Positions 16,578 through 25,686 of a stretch of 64,000 nt of DNA are shown here, piece after piece. The DNA is taken from positions 352,401 to 416,400 of the forward strand of contig NZ_CP120678.1 in assembly GCF_030273445.1 (NCBI RefSeq), given 5' to 3'. This stretch comes from Selenobaculum gibii. Lineage in GTDB: Bacteria > Bacillota > Negativicutes > ICN-92133. The position numbers and the translations under genes are program-made. The notes beneath the pieces are model-generated. The model did no database searches and was not told the origin of the DNA. It was given only the letters and a program-made list of their open reading frames with translations. Within the stretch, counting starts at the first letter, position 1. Every line of letters begins with the position of its first letter.

Positions 16578-16608
16578 AAAGACTCCTGCATTTGCAGGAG
16601 TCTTTTTT
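16578..16608 (+). terminator. Intrinsic terminator of the third porin
   Basis: AAAGACTCCTGCA pairs with TGCAGGAGTCTTT across a TT loop plus neighbours (16578-16605), followed by T residues. Confidence 0.93.
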
Positions 16609-16681
16609 ATTTTCCTTTTTGCAGGATTTTCACGATTCATTTAGAATTATGATAGAAAAAGGAAATATAGGAGGAAAAGGA

Positions 16682-17605
16682 ATGTTACGTAAACCAATTG
16701 CAGTATTACTTATGCTAGTATTTTGTTTTTCTAGTATAGCTTTAGCCGCGGAAAATAAAGCGGAAATGACGGTATTAGGAAAAGTTATTGCTGTTGAAAA
16801 TGCATTTTATGGAAGTGAGCAAACTGGCTCACTATTAGAGCGTATCGGAAAATTGGAACGCGATTTATATGGTGCAGAAACAAATAATGCGATGGTAGCA
16901 AAAATGGATGCAATATATGATAATGTGTTTCATAATACAAGTGGACCATCTTTAATTATGAAAGCCAATTCTGTGGAATGGGCAATTATGCACGAGGTGT
17001 CAACGGCACCAATTAAAACTCGTATAGAACAAATGGAAATGATGATTCATGGCACAGCAAATATGGGATCGTATACAGAGCGACTAAGCTCTCTTATGCA
17101 ACTATCATTTGTTGATGGTGATGTCACTTTAGTAAATAAATTTGTAGAACCAGATACATTGGTGAAAATAAAATTGGTTACTTCTATTGATAGTAAAACA
17201 TCTCGCGTAGGAGATGCTGTGCATTATGTAGCTGCTGAAGATGTAGTTTATCAAGGGGCTTTATTAGTTGCAAAAGGAGCAGAGGGAACTGGCATAATTA
17301 CAAAAGTTTCTCAAGCACAGAATTTTGGACGTGATGCAAAAATAGATATTGATTTTCAAAATATTACTACCCTTGATGGTACAAAAATGAACACTTTCCT
17401 AGGGGAAAAAGCGCAAAAAGAAACTGAAACAATGGTAATTGCAGCAGGTGCAACTGTGGCAGGACTCGCTATTTTGGGACCTGTAGGTATCGTGACTGGT
17501 GCCTTTGTTAAAGGGAAAAATATAGAAATTCCGGAAGGCACTGAAATATATATTCAAACGAAAAATGAGTCTTCTGTTGACGGAATTCAAATAGAGGCAC
17601 TGTAA
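16682..17605 (+). CDS. Secreted protein of unknown function
   Basis: I do not recognise a characterised family. From the ATG at 16682 (GGAGGAAAAGG upstream) it has 307 residues; in-frame codons further upstream overlap the porin terminator. A signal peptide ends near residue 23 (IALAAE). Two similar amphipathic segments follow, with GSLLERIGKLERDLYG near 48-63 and TRIEQMEMMIHG near 112-123, the latter followed by GSYTERLSSL. Residues about 150-235 look beta-rich. A glycine-rich hydrophobic stretch (about 250-275, AAGATVAGLAILGPVG) could insert in or lie on a membrane. Its position between porins and lptD suggests an envelope role, which is inference. Confidence 0.75.
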   Translation: MLRKPIAVLLMLVFCFSSIALAAENKAEMTVLGKVIAVENAFYGSEQTGSLLERIGKLERDLYGAETNNAMVAKMDAIYDNVFHNTSGPSLIMKANSVEWAIMHEVSTAPIKTRIEQMEMMIHGTANMGSYTERLSSLMQLSFVDGDVTLVNKFVEPDTLVKIKLVTSIDSKTSRVGDAVHYVAAEDVVYQGALLVAKGAEGTGIITKVSQAQNFGRDAKIDIDFQNITTLDGTKMNTFLGEKAQKETETMVIAAGATVAGLAILGPVGIVTGAFVKGKNIEIPEGTEIYIQTKNESSVDGIQIEAL

Positions 17606-17618
17606 TTTTGTCATTGAT

Positions 17619-17657
17619 AAAATAGCCATACATATTTTGTGTATGGTTATTTTCTAT
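17619..17657 (+). terminator. Intrinsic terminator before lptD
   Basis: AAAATAGCCATACA pairs with TGTATGGTTATTTT with one G-U pair (17619-17653), followed by a T-rich end. A second small hairpin (CTAGGA/TCCTAG, near 17749-17763) lies just before the lptD ribosome site. Confidence 0.85.
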
Positions 17658-17786
17658 TTACATATATTAACATAAGAGCTAAGAAGGAAATAGGCGATAA
17701 TTGTAGAATAATAAATAGTTAATAAATTAACACTAATTAGATTTCTGCTAGGAAAATCCTAGATTAGAGTAGGAGTAATATTTATT

Positions 17787-19307
17787 ATGAATAAGCCAGT
17801 AAAGGCATTGTGTGCAGCAATTACGTTGTCGATTTTTTTAGGAACAAGTGTAGTTGTTTTAGCAGCAGAAGAAATAAATGAAAATATTGATACAGTGCAA
17901 GAGGTAGAGATTGCAACAAGTCAGCAAAATACTTCAAAAAATCAAGACAATCATAAAGTAAAAAATAAAGATAAGAAAAGTAAAAAAAATGAGAATAAAA
18001 AAATAGAACAGGAAGCTGCTCCACCAGCCCCTGTATTTTTTGATGGGGATGATATTTCTTTTGATAGTAATAGTGGAGATGTTTACGCACGTGGAAATGT
18101 AATAATTATTCAAGAACCTGCGAAAATTATCACTGATGAAGTAGAAGGTAATACAAAAACAAATGAAGTTTGGATCAAAGATTGGGCAAATATAAAACAG
18201 CCGAATGTAGATTTAAATGGGCATGATATTTTTTATAACTATCAACAAAAGACCGGGAAAATGGGGAAAACTGATGGTGTTGTAGATAAAAAGTTCATTC
18301 ATGGGGAGAATGTTGAAGTATCTCCAGAAATGATCACTATTTATAATGGAACTATCACAAAATGTCCTGCAAAGAAACCAGATTATCGTATTAGTGCTGA
18401 GAAAATTGAAGTTTGGCCAAATGATAAGCTGATTGCTTATAATGCGAAATTTTGGGTGAAAGATGTAGTAATTTATAGTACAAAGAAGTATACAACTGAA
18501 ATAGGCGAAAATCGCGAAGATGCTGTTTTCCCAGAAATGGGGTATAATAGTAGTGATGGCTTCTTCATCAAGCAAACTTTTACTGAGCCAATAGGGGGAG
18601 AGGATTCTTCAGTATCAGCCTTTTTTGACTTTGGATACTATACAAAACATGAGTTGAAAAATAGTTATGGCTTTGTGCAGAGAAAGCCTAACTATACCTT
18701 GCTGTTACAACAAGGTCACTTTATGGATGATGATGATGAATGGATAAAAAAGGAGCCTGAGATTAAGTTTAATTATGCAACACAGCGTATTGGTGATGGC
18801 CCTTGGAAATATGATTTTGAAGCTATTTATGGTAAGTGGAAGGATGAAGATAAATCAAGTTGGCATCAAGACTATACGATTTATTTTTCTCGTGATGTGA
18901 TAAAATTAAGTGACACCTTAAATCTTTATGTAGGAGCTGGGTATGAAATAGTTAGAGAAAGTTATGATCATTCTCAAACGAACAGTCTAAAGTATGATGT
19001 AACTTTTGTGAATAGATTTAGCGATAAGCTTACAGGCTGGTCAGGATATCACTATACGCAAAATAATAATAGTTTGTTTGATTATGACAGTACTGATGTA
19101 GCGAAAGAATTAGCAAGCGGAATAAACTATAAGCTTGATGATAAAAATTCTATTACGCTTGAGCAAAGTTATGATTTAGAAAATAAAAGAGTTGCAGATA
19201 TGGATTATACATTATCTCATGATTTACATTGCTGGGGTATGGATATAACGTATCGAGAAAAACGTGATGAATGGAAATTTATGCTTAAGACAAAACATTG
19301 GTTCTAG
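17787..19307 (+). CDS. lptD: LPS-assembly outer membrane protein LptD (short form)
   Basis: Outer-membrane translocon that receives LPS from LptA and places it in the outer leaflet. The signal peptide ends near residue 27. A linker rich in Lys and Asn (about 50-72) comes next. The OstA jellyroll follows (about 80-200, DDISFDSNSGDVYARGNV), then a barrel ending KTKHWF. At 506 residues it is much shorter than E. coli LptD (784), so the barrel is smaller or has short loops. The mature protein has only two cysteines, Cys193 in the jellyroll and Cys482 near the end. The ATG follows AGGAGTAATATTTATT. I see no lptE. Confidence 0.85.
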   Translation: MNKPVKALCAAITLSIFLGTSVVVLAAEEINENIDTVQEVEIATSQQNTSKNQDNHKVKNKDKKSKKNENKKIEQEAAPPAPVFFDGDDISFDSNSGDVYARGNVIIIQEPAKIITDEVEGNTKTNEVWIKDWANIKQPNVDLNGHDIFYNYQQKTGKMGKTDGVVDKKFIHGENVEVSPEMITIYNGTITKCPAKKPDYRISAEKIEVWPNDKLIAYNAKFWVKDVVIYSTKKYTTEIGENREDAVFPEMGYNSSDGFFIKQTFTEPIGGEDSSVSAFFDFGYYTKHELKNSYGFVQRKPNYTLLLQQGHFMDDDDEWIKKEPEIKFNYATQRIGDGPWKYDFEAIYGKWKDEDKSSWHQDYTIYFSRDVIKLSDTLNLYVGAGYEIVRESYDHSQTNSLKYDVTFVNRFSDKLTGWSGYHYTQNNNSLFDYDSTDVAKELASGINYKLDDKNSITLEQSYDLENKRVADMDYTLSHDLHCWGMDITYREKRDEWKFMLKTKHWF

Positions 19308-19331
19308 AAAATTTGATGGGGTGCACAGCGA

Positions 19332-20324
19332 ATGAAAGATGATTTAGTTGAAATAGTTGAGCAAATTCAAAGACAATGTATTTTGGTTATTGGGGATATG
19401 GTTGCAGATGTATATTTAGATGGAAGAATCTCAAGAATTTCGCGTGAGGCACCTGTACTTGTTCTTGAACAGGAAAAAGAAAATTTTGTTCCAGGCGGGG
19501 CTGCAAATGTTGTTCACAATGTGGCAACTTTGGGTGGCTTAGTTTGGGCTGTAGGTATATTGGGATCTGATGAGCAGGGGAGAGGCCTTCGGTTAGTATT
19601 GGAAGAGAAAGGTGTGAATACCGAAGGTCTTGTCCATGACAGTAGTCGATTAACGATTAGTAAAACTAGGGTTGTTGCTGGTGGGGCTGGAACGGTGAGT
19701 CAGCAAATTGTGCGAATTGATCGAGAAACAAAAGCTCCTTTAAGTCAATTTGTAGAGGCTGAATTGAGTAAAGTTCTAGCAGAATTACTACCTAAAGTTA
19801 AAGGCGTTGTGCTCAGCGATTATGGAAGTGGAACGATTACAGAAGCTTTGCGGAAACAGGTGATTGAATTCTGTGATAACAATGTGATTCCTTGTGTTGT
19901 GGATTCAAGATATGACTTGTTGTCCTTTAAAGGAGTACACTATATTAAACAAAATGATGCAGAAGCTGCAAAAGTTGCTGGATTTGAGATAACAAATGAT
20001 GAACTTTTACTGAAAGCAGGAGCAATTATTTTAGAAAAAATGAATGCAAAAGGTGTGCTTATTACTCGTGGAAGTAAGGGTATGACGTTGTTTGAAAATA
20101 ATGGAGCTATTCACCATGTTCCGGTAACGAATAAAAGTGAGGTATTCGATGTAAGTGGAGCTGGCGATACGGCGGTAGCGACGTTTATTTTATGTTTGGC
20201 ATCAGGTGTAGAGCCTGTTCTAGCTGCGGAACTTGCTAATTTTGCTTCTGGAATTGCAGTGCGAAAGTTTGGTACAGCGGCGGTTACGGCGAAAGAATTA
20301 AAACAAGTGATAGGAGCGAATTGA
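19332..20324 (+). CDS. PfkB-family heptose-7-phosphate kinase, RfaE1-like (divergent)
   Basis: A 330-residue ribokinase-fold enzyme related to the kinase half of HldE, which makes D-glycero-D-manno-heptose-1,7-bisphosphate. GDMVADVYLDGRISRISREAP opens it (residues about 25-45), GGAANVVHN follows, and VSGAGDTAVA near 275 carries the catalytic aspartate. Compared with the second kinase at 28530, it lacks the DPKG segment, having DSRYD instead. It may therefore have a different substrate preference or be a less active paralogue. The adenylyltransferase gene follows after 3 nt, which supports a heptose role. Confidence 0.78.
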   Translation: MKDDLVEIVEQIQRQCILVIGDMVADVYLDGRISRISREAPVLVLEQEKENFVPGGAANVVHNVATLGGLVWAVGILGSDEQGRGLRLVLEEKGVNTEGLVHDSSRLTISKTRVVAGGAGTVSQQIVRIDRETKAPLSQFVEAELSKVLAELLPKVKGVVLSDYGSGTITEALRKQVIEFCDNNVIPCVVDSRYDLLSFKGVHYIKQNDAEAAKVAGFEITNDELLLKAGAIILEKMNAKGVLITRGSKGMTLFENNGAIHHVPVTNKSEVFDVSGAGDTAVATFILCLASGVEPVLAAELANFASGIAVRKFGTAAVTAKELKQVIGAN

Positions 20325-20327
20325 CAA

Positions 20328-20795
20328 ATGTTAATACCTAGACGTGATATTGGTGTTCTTGCTGATCAGATTCATATGGCAAAACAAAAAATCGTATTTA
20401 CTAATGGTTGTTTTGATATACTCCATGCAGGACATGTCCGTTATTTAAAGAATGCGAAGTGCTTTGGGGATGTTTTAATTATTGGGCTAAATAGTGATAA
20501 ATCAGTGCGCGCGCTAAAAGGAATGGGGCGACCTGTGAATGGAGAACAAGATCGTGTTGAAGTTCTCGGAGCATTAAAACCTGTAGATTATGTTGTTTTG
20601 TTTGATGATGAAACAGCGGAATCATTGATTGAAGAAATTGAACCTGATATTTATGTAAAGGGTGGAGATTATACACTTGATACTTTGCCGGAAGCTAAGG
20701 TTGTAGAATCTTATGGTGGAGAAACCAAGCTAATTCCATTAGTCCCAGGGCGATCTTCAACTAATATTATTAATCGTATAAAAGCTTGTAAATAG
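20328..20795 (+). CDS. rfaE2: D-glycero-beta-D-manno-heptose 1-phosphate adenylyltransferase
   Basis: Transfers AMP to heptose-1-phosphate, giving ADP-D-glycero-D-manno-heptose. The 155 residues correspond to the C-terminal half of E. coli HldE as a separate protein. TNGCFDILHAGHVRYL near residues 25-40 contains the HxGH nucleotidyltransferase motif, and GRSSTNIINRI near the end is the phosphate-binding signature. It follows the divergent kinase by 3 nt and is the only such transferase in the window, so it probably serves both kinases. Confidence 0.9.
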   Translation: MLIPRRDIGVLADQIHMAKQKIVFTNGCFDILHAGHVRYLKNAKCFGDVLIIGLNSDKSVRALKGMGRPVNGEQDRVEVLGALKPVDYVVLFDDETAESLIEEIEPDIYVKGGDYTLDTLPEAKVVESYGGETKLIPLVPGRSSTNIINRIKACK

Positions 20796-20843
20796 AGTAA
20801 TTAGACTAAACTTAAAATATTTCATAGGTTGAGGATTTTAGCT

Positions 20844-21866
20844 ATGACAATAAATAATATTATGGTTGTAAAATTAAGCGCGATTGGCGATGTGATTCAT
20901 GCATTGCCAGTTTCTTATGCAATAAAAGAAAGTTTTCCAAATTGTAGATTAACGTGGGTAGTTGAGCCACCTGCCTATGATTTATTAAGAAATAATCCAT
21001 ATATTGATAAAATTATTGTATTTGAAAAGAAAAAATTTAAATCATTGGGAGGGTTTTTGAAAAATATACCCTCTTTTTCTTCTGTTATACGGCAAGAAAA
21101 ATATGATGTAGTTTTGGATTTACAAGGACTTGGGAAAAGTGCAGCTATTGCATATTTAAGTAATGCACCAATAAAATTAGGGTGTGCTAATATGCGTGAA
21201 TTCAGTGGCTGGGTGAGCAAACCAGTTTGTGGGCGAAATCAAAATGGCCATATTGTTGAGCGTTATCTTGATGTAGCAAGGGAGCTTGGGTGCAAGGTGA
21301 ATCAAGTGGTTTTCCCTGTGAAAATTACGCAAGAAGAATCTGAATTGGCAGAACGTATTGCTCAGCAGGCAGGAATGAATATTGAAAATAAATATGTTGT
21401 GTTAGCTGTTGGTGCAAATTGGCCGAATAAACGCTGGCCGACAAGTTATTATGCGAAACTGGTGGATTGGTTGTATGATAAAAATATCATTCCTGTTGTA
21501 ATTGGCGGTGGAGTAGTAGATGATAGGCTTATCGCTGAAATTAACGAAAAGTCAGAAATCCCTCCAATTGATTTAGTTGGAAAAACGACATTGAAACAGT
21601 TAGCGTATTTAATAAAAAAATCCGTTGCCTTAGTCGGTGGTGATACAGGCCCAATGCATTTAGCGGCGGGGCTTGGAAAATCTGTAGTTGCATTAATGGG
21701 GCCGACAGACGCAAATCGTAATGGTCCATATGGACAATTGGGGAATATAATTGAAATAGATGCAGATTGTAAATATTGTTGGAAAAGAAAGTGTCCATTA
21801 GATAAAGATTGTTTAGCACAAATTAGCGTTGAACAAGTGAAAGAAAAATTAATTCATTTTATTTAG
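20844..21866 (+). CDS. Glycosyltransferase family 9 (LPS heptosyltransferase)
   Basis: Cytoplasmic-side GT-B enzyme that adds heptose from ADP-heptose to the LPS inner core. From the ATG at 20844 (GAGG 9 nt upstream) it has 340 residues. VKLSAIGDVIHALPV near residues 9-23 and GGDTGPMHLAAGLGK near 268-282 are the family's acceptor and ADP-heptose motifs. A C-terminal CKYCWKRKCPLDKDC segment is rich in cysteine. It probably acts as heptosyltransferase I or II, which cannot be separated by eye. Confidence 0.88.
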   Translation: MTINNIMVVKLSAIGDVIHALPVSYAIKESFPNCRLTWVVEPPAYDLLRNNPYIDKIIVFEKKKFKSLGGFLKNIPSFSSVIRQEKYDVVLDLQGLGKSAAIAYLSNAPIKLGCANMREFSGWVSKPVCGRNQNGHIVERYLDVARELGCKVNQVVFPVKITQEESELAERIAQQAGMNIENKYVVLAVGANWPNKRWPTSYYAKLVDWLYDKNIIPVVIGGGVVDDRLIAEINEKSEIPPIDLVGKTTLKQLAYLIKKSVALVGGDTGPMHLAAGLGKSVVALMGPTDANRNGPYGQLGNIIEIDADCKYCWKRKCPLDKDCLAQISVEQVKEKLIHFI

Positions 21867-21880
21867 GAGATAGATTAGAG

Positions 21881-22456
21881 ATGAAATTTGCTATTGTAGA
21901 AGGTACCGTTATTTTTAATAAGGAACAAAAACAAGAGATTGATCAAATTGCCGGTGATTTAATTAATATGGGACATGAAGTTGAGGTTTTTGTTGCGGAA
22001 GATTCGAAGTTTTGCAGTACCGCCAATGGCTTAGTAGTAAATAAACTTTCTGGTGTTTTTTCATATAATACGGAGAAAACTATATTAAACTCACTTTTTG
22101 TTTCTGTAAAGCGTGAATTATCTTTACGTTCTTTATATAATAAAGTAATGCAGATTGCAAAACCAAATAGATTTGATGCTGTAGTCTTCCCAGAAGCCAC
22201 ATGCTCTTATATGCGTGTACTCAGCATGCATGAGCTAAAACGAGGACAAGTGCCGATGGTTTTTATTATACAGGGATTAGTACCGCGGGATTGCAAAAAT
22301 CTTGGGTCTTACTCAGATCGCCTATTATTAAAAACGAATATACGGATTGCAGTACCACGGTCAGGTAAATATGGATTTGAAGTTGCTGTTCCCAATATTG
22401 AACTGATTTATTCTAGAAAATTGGCTGAGCATATAGTAACTTTAGCAACGGATTAA
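21881..22456 (+). CDS. Protein of unknown function in the LPS core locus
   Basis: I do not recognise this 191-residue protein. It has no signal peptide or membrane segment. The N-terminal part alternates beta strands and helices like half of a Rossmann or GT-B fold (MKFAIVEGTVIF, then GHEVEVFV), with FDAVVFPEATC near 105 and VPMVFIIQGLVPRD near 128. It could be a degenerate or single-domain glycosyltransferase relative. It lies 14 nt after one heptosyltransferase and 13 nt before a GT4 gene, so it is probably part of the core operon. Confidence 0.6.
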   Translation: MKFAIVEGTVIFNKEQKQEIDQIAGDLINMGHEVEVFVAEDSKFCSTANGLVVNKLSGVFSYNTEKTILNSLFVSVKRELSLRSLYNKVMQIAKPNRFDAVVFPEATCSYMRVLSMHELKRGQVPMVFIIQGLVPRDCKNLGSYSDRLLLKTNIRIAVPRSGKYGFEVAVPNIELIYSRKLAEHIVTLATD

Positions 22457-22469
22457 ATGGGGGAAAACC

Positions 22470-23579
22470 ATGAATATTTTGATTTTATTTTCACAACCGT
22501 GGCGTGTTGGTGGTGCTGAAACACATACAGAAGCCTTAATTAAAGGACTTGTTGGACACGACGTTTATCTCGTTGTTAATCATGGAAGCGATGAAAAAAA
22601 ACTGGGGAAAATAAAAGAACTGTATCCATATACTAAGATTACAAGGATTCAAACGCGCGGTGCAAATTTATTTAAGTGGCGACGAGACTTTCAAAAACTT
22701 TGTGCTTTAATTAAAGAGAAGCGTATCGAAATTATTAGTGCGCAACAGCGAACTTCTGGAATATGGGCTCATTTGCTAAAGCGAAACTTAAAAATTCCTT
22801 ATACTGTTACGATGCATGACCCATGGCATCGGGCTTTTCTTAAACCTTTGTATGCAAACGTATTTTCAGAAGTGTTTGCTATTAGTGAGAATTTAGCAAA
22901 TACCTTAGCGCAAGATTTTAAGATACCTAGAGAGTCGATTCATCTGATTAATAATGGAATTGATTTTTCTTCTTTTTATCCGCTAAATAAATATGCGTGT
23001 CGAGAAAAATTGGGATTAAGTGCAAATGATAAGATTATTTTACATGTAAGCCGATTAAGTAGGATAAAAGGTGCTGTATCACTACGTATTATTGAAGGTA
23101 TGGAAAAGGTTCTCGAGCATTGTCCAACGGCAAAGTTGGTCATTATTGGTGAAGGTCCGTTACGTTTAGAGATAGAAAAGAAAATAAATGAGCTAAAAAG
23201 CAAATTTGAAAATCGGTTTGAAATTCATAATTTTGTAGATAATATTCTCGAATGGTATAATGCTTCAGACATTCTAGTTGGTGAGGGGCGTGTTGCAATG
23301 GAGACACTAGCCTGTGAAAAACCGATTGTAGCGATTCGCAATGCAGAATCATTTATTGGTGTAATCACCATGAAAAATATTGCCTATGCGTGTGATGTAA
23401 ATTTTGATGGACGAGATAGGGATGCTTGTACTCAACAAGTGGCGCTAGAAATAGAAAAAGCTTTTGCTGTGACGAACGAGGAATGCAAGCAGATTGCAAA
23501 CTATATTAAAACGCGTCTTAGTATTGAAACAATGGTAAACAAATATTTGACTGTATTTGAGAGCTTGACTAAAAAATAA
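22470..23579 (+). CDS. Glycosyltransferase family 4
   Basis: A 369-residue GT-B enzyme, probably adding a hexose to the LPS core. FSQPWRVGGAETHTEAL near residues 7-23 is the acceptor-side glycine motif, HVSRLSRIKG near 192 starts the donor domain, and VIIGEGPLRLEIE lies near 227. The usual EGxxxxxxEA motif is modified to VGEGRVAMETLACEKPIVA, still with the conserved acidic residue. The start follows GGGGGAAAACC. Donor and linkage are unknown. Confidence 0.85.
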   Translation: MNILILFSQPWRVGGAETHTEALIKGLVGHDVYLVVNHGSDEKKLGKIKELYPYTKITRIQTRGANLFKWRRDFQKLCALIKEKRIEIISAQQRTSGIWAHLLKRNLKIPYTVTMHDPWHRAFLKPLYANVFSEVFAISENLANTLAQDFKIPRESIHLINNGIDFSSFYPLNKYACREKLGLSANDKIILHVSRLSRIKGAVSLRIIEGMEKVLEHCPTAKLVIIGEGPLRLEIEKKINELKSKFENRFEIHNFVDNILEWYNASDILVGEGRVAMETLACEKPIVAIRNAESFIGVITMKNIAYACDVNFDGRDRDACTQQVALEIEKAFAVTNEECKQIANYIKTRLSIETMVNKYLTVFESLTKK

Positions 23580-23608
23580 TGCGATTGTCGTATGTTTTGG
23601 AGTAAATG

Positions 23609-24583
23609 ATGAGAAAAATTTTAGTTTTTAATCGGTTAGGAATTGGCGATGTCGTAGTTACGACACCTCTAGCACAATTGATAAAAGAAAATTTTGATGC
23701 AAAAGTTGGTTTTGTTGTGGCAGCGAAATCAGCAGATATATTAAAAAATCATGACTATATTGATGATGTTTTCCCTTATACAAAACGGACGAAACGAGAA
23801 GTCATTTCACAAATTAAAGCAAAATGTTATAATGAAGCAATTATTGTGGATGAAAGATTTAGCTCGTCACTCTTGGCTTGGAAATCAGGCGCAAAATTAT
23901 TAAATGTAGGAAAAGAAATGTCTGTCGGGATAAAACGCATTTTTATTCGTAAACAACATGAATTACGCGCGAGTGAAGATTTTGGCAGTTATATAAAATT
24001 ATTAAGTCCAACAATTCAATACAAAGGGATATTACCTAAAGTCGGTAATATGGATGAGACGAGAGCTGAGTATGTGAAGGATTGGTTGAATAAAATTTTT
24101 GCAATGAGTAAACAGCTAGTCTTGATCGTACCGCGAAGTGCAGCTGATAATAAAAATTGGCCGCGTGAATCTTTTGCTGAATTGAATCGTTATTTAAATC
24201 AACGAGGTGTTGTTCCTGCATATATTGGATCGCCGGCAGATAAAGAATATATTGATCAAATCGGCGGTAAAAAGTATAATGCGGCTGGTGAGTTATCACT
24301 CAGGGAATTGCCAGTCATCGCAAAAAAAGCTGCTTTTGCAGTCTCAGTTTGTACAGGACCACTACATATTATTGGAACCGCAAATATACCGATTTTAGCG
24401 ATCTATGGACAAGGCGAGCCAAAACGATGGGCACCAGCGAGTGCGATTGTTGTACAAAGTAAATTGCCTTGTGTACCATGTCTAAGATTGGATTGCTCAC
24501 AGCCAAAAGGACAAACGTGTATGGATGAGATTTTACCATCTAGATTAGTCGATATTATTGAAACTAATAAACTGCTTCAGTAG
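23609..24583 (+). CDS. Glycosyltransferase family 9 (heptosyltransferase family), second copy
   Basis: A 324-residue GT9 member. FNRLGIGDVVVTTPLAQLI near the start is the acceptor motif. Near residue 250, SVCTGPLHIIGTANIPILA replaces the more usual GDTGPMH form, so the donor may still be ADP-heptose but this is less certain. It has a cysteine-rich tail (CVPCLRLDC). I chose the second of two adjacent ATG codons because GGAG lies 6 nt before it. It may add the second heptose of the inner core. Confidence 0.82.
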   Translation: MRKILVFNRLGIGDVVVTTPLAQLIKENFDAKVGFVVAAKSADILKNHDYIDDVFPYTKRTKREVISQIKAKCYNEAIIVDERFSSSLLAWKSGAKLLNVGKEMSVGIKRIFIRKQHELRASEDFGSYIKLLSPTIQYKGILPKVGNMDETRAEYVKDWLNKIFAMSKQLVLIVPRSAADNKNWPRESFAELNRYLNQRGVVPAYIGSPADKEYIDQIGGKKYNAAGELSLRELPVIAKKAAFAVSVCTGPLHIIGTANIPILAIYGQGEPKRWAPASAIVVQSKLPCVPCLRLDCSQPKGQTCMDEILPSRLVDIIETNKLLQ

Positions 24584-24591
24584 GTGAAGAT

Positions 24592-25671
24592 ATGGGGAAA
24601 CGAATATTACTAGTTGTACCGCGTTTTAATATTGGTGGTGCTGAATCTTATGTATTAACGATTGCTTTAGCCTTAAGAAAGGCAGGTTTTATCGTTTTTG
24701 TTGCATCGGGTGGAGGGATGTTAGTAAAGCGATTAGAAGAAGTACAAATTAAACATTTTTTTGTACCAATTCGCTTGAATGCAAAGTTTGCAGCTACACT
24801 ATTAAAGAGAATCGTTAAACGATATGAAATTGATATTATCCATGCGAATTCTGCCGCTGCTGGAATTGCAGCTGTTTTAGTGAAAAAAGAGATTTCTGTT
24901 CCAGTTGTTTACACTGCACACGGCGTGTTTGGGCATAATCAGGCAGAAATGACACTCAACGAATGTGATAAAATAATTTGTGTAAGTGAATTCGTTCGTG
25001 AGTCAGCAATTTCACGTGGATTTAATAAAGATAAATTAGTTACAATTTATAATGGAATAGATATTGACAAATTTAATCCTAAAAAGGAAAATAATAATAT
25101 TATTAGAAATAAATTTAATATACCCGAAGCTGCCTTCACGATTGCGATTGTATCACGTATCAAGAATTTGCGGGATAAGGGACACGGAGATTTACTCAAT
25201 ATATTAAACCGTTATAAAGATGCTGAGAATTGGCATCTACTTGTGATTGGTAAAGGTAAAGCTCTTTGGAAATTAAGGTATGAGTCGTGGAGGCTGGGAA
25301 TCAGCGATCGCGTACATTTAGCTGGACATATTGTCGATGTACAGAAAGTTTTAGATGGCATTGATGTAGTGGCTTTGCCCTCACAATTTGAAACTTTTGG
25401 TTTGGTTTTGACCGAAGCAATGGCAATGGAAAAACCGGTAATTACTTATGCTGTAGGTGGCACACCTGAGGTATTGGAAAATGGGAAAGAAGGTTTTCTC
25501 GTTGGGAAAAATAATTTGGATGCATTATTTGAACGATTAAAATTTTTATCCAAAGCAAATGAAGAAAGGCTTGTTATGGGGCAAGCAGGGCGAAATCGCG
25601 TTGTAGAATATTTTACAAGTGAAGTGATGCTTGAAAAGTTGTTACGACTCTACTCGGAATTAAAGAGATAA
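24592..25671 (+). CDS. Glycosyltransferase family 4
   Basis: A 359-residue retaining GT-B enzyme. VPRFNIGGAESYVLTIA at residues 8-24 and YTAHGVFGHNQ near 105 belong to the acceptor domain. The donor domain has VSRIKNLRDKGHGDLL near 185 and the PSQFETFGLVLTEAMAMEKP motif near 264-283, with the conserved E-x7-E. It starts 8 nt after the GT9 gene, so they are co-transcribed. It probably builds the outer core. Confidence 0.88.
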   Translation: MGKRILLVVPRFNIGGAESYVLTIALALRKAGFIVFVASGGGMLVKRLEEVQIKHFFVPIRLNAKFAATLLKRIVKRYEIDIIHANSAAAGIAAVLVKKEISVPVVYTAHGVFGHNQAEMTLNECDKIICVSEFVRESAISRGFNKDKLVTIYNGIDIDKFNPKKENNNIIRNKFNIPEAAFTIAIVSRIKNLRDKGHGDLLNILNRYKDAENWHLLVIGKGKALWKLRYESWRLGISDRVHLAGHIVDVQKVLDGIDVVALPSQFETFGLVLTEAMAMEKPVITYAVGGTPEVLENGKEGFLVGKNNLDALFERLKFLSKANEERLVMGQAGRNRVVEYFTSEVMLEKLLRLYSELKR

Positions 25672-25686
25672 TTTGGATGTGAAACA

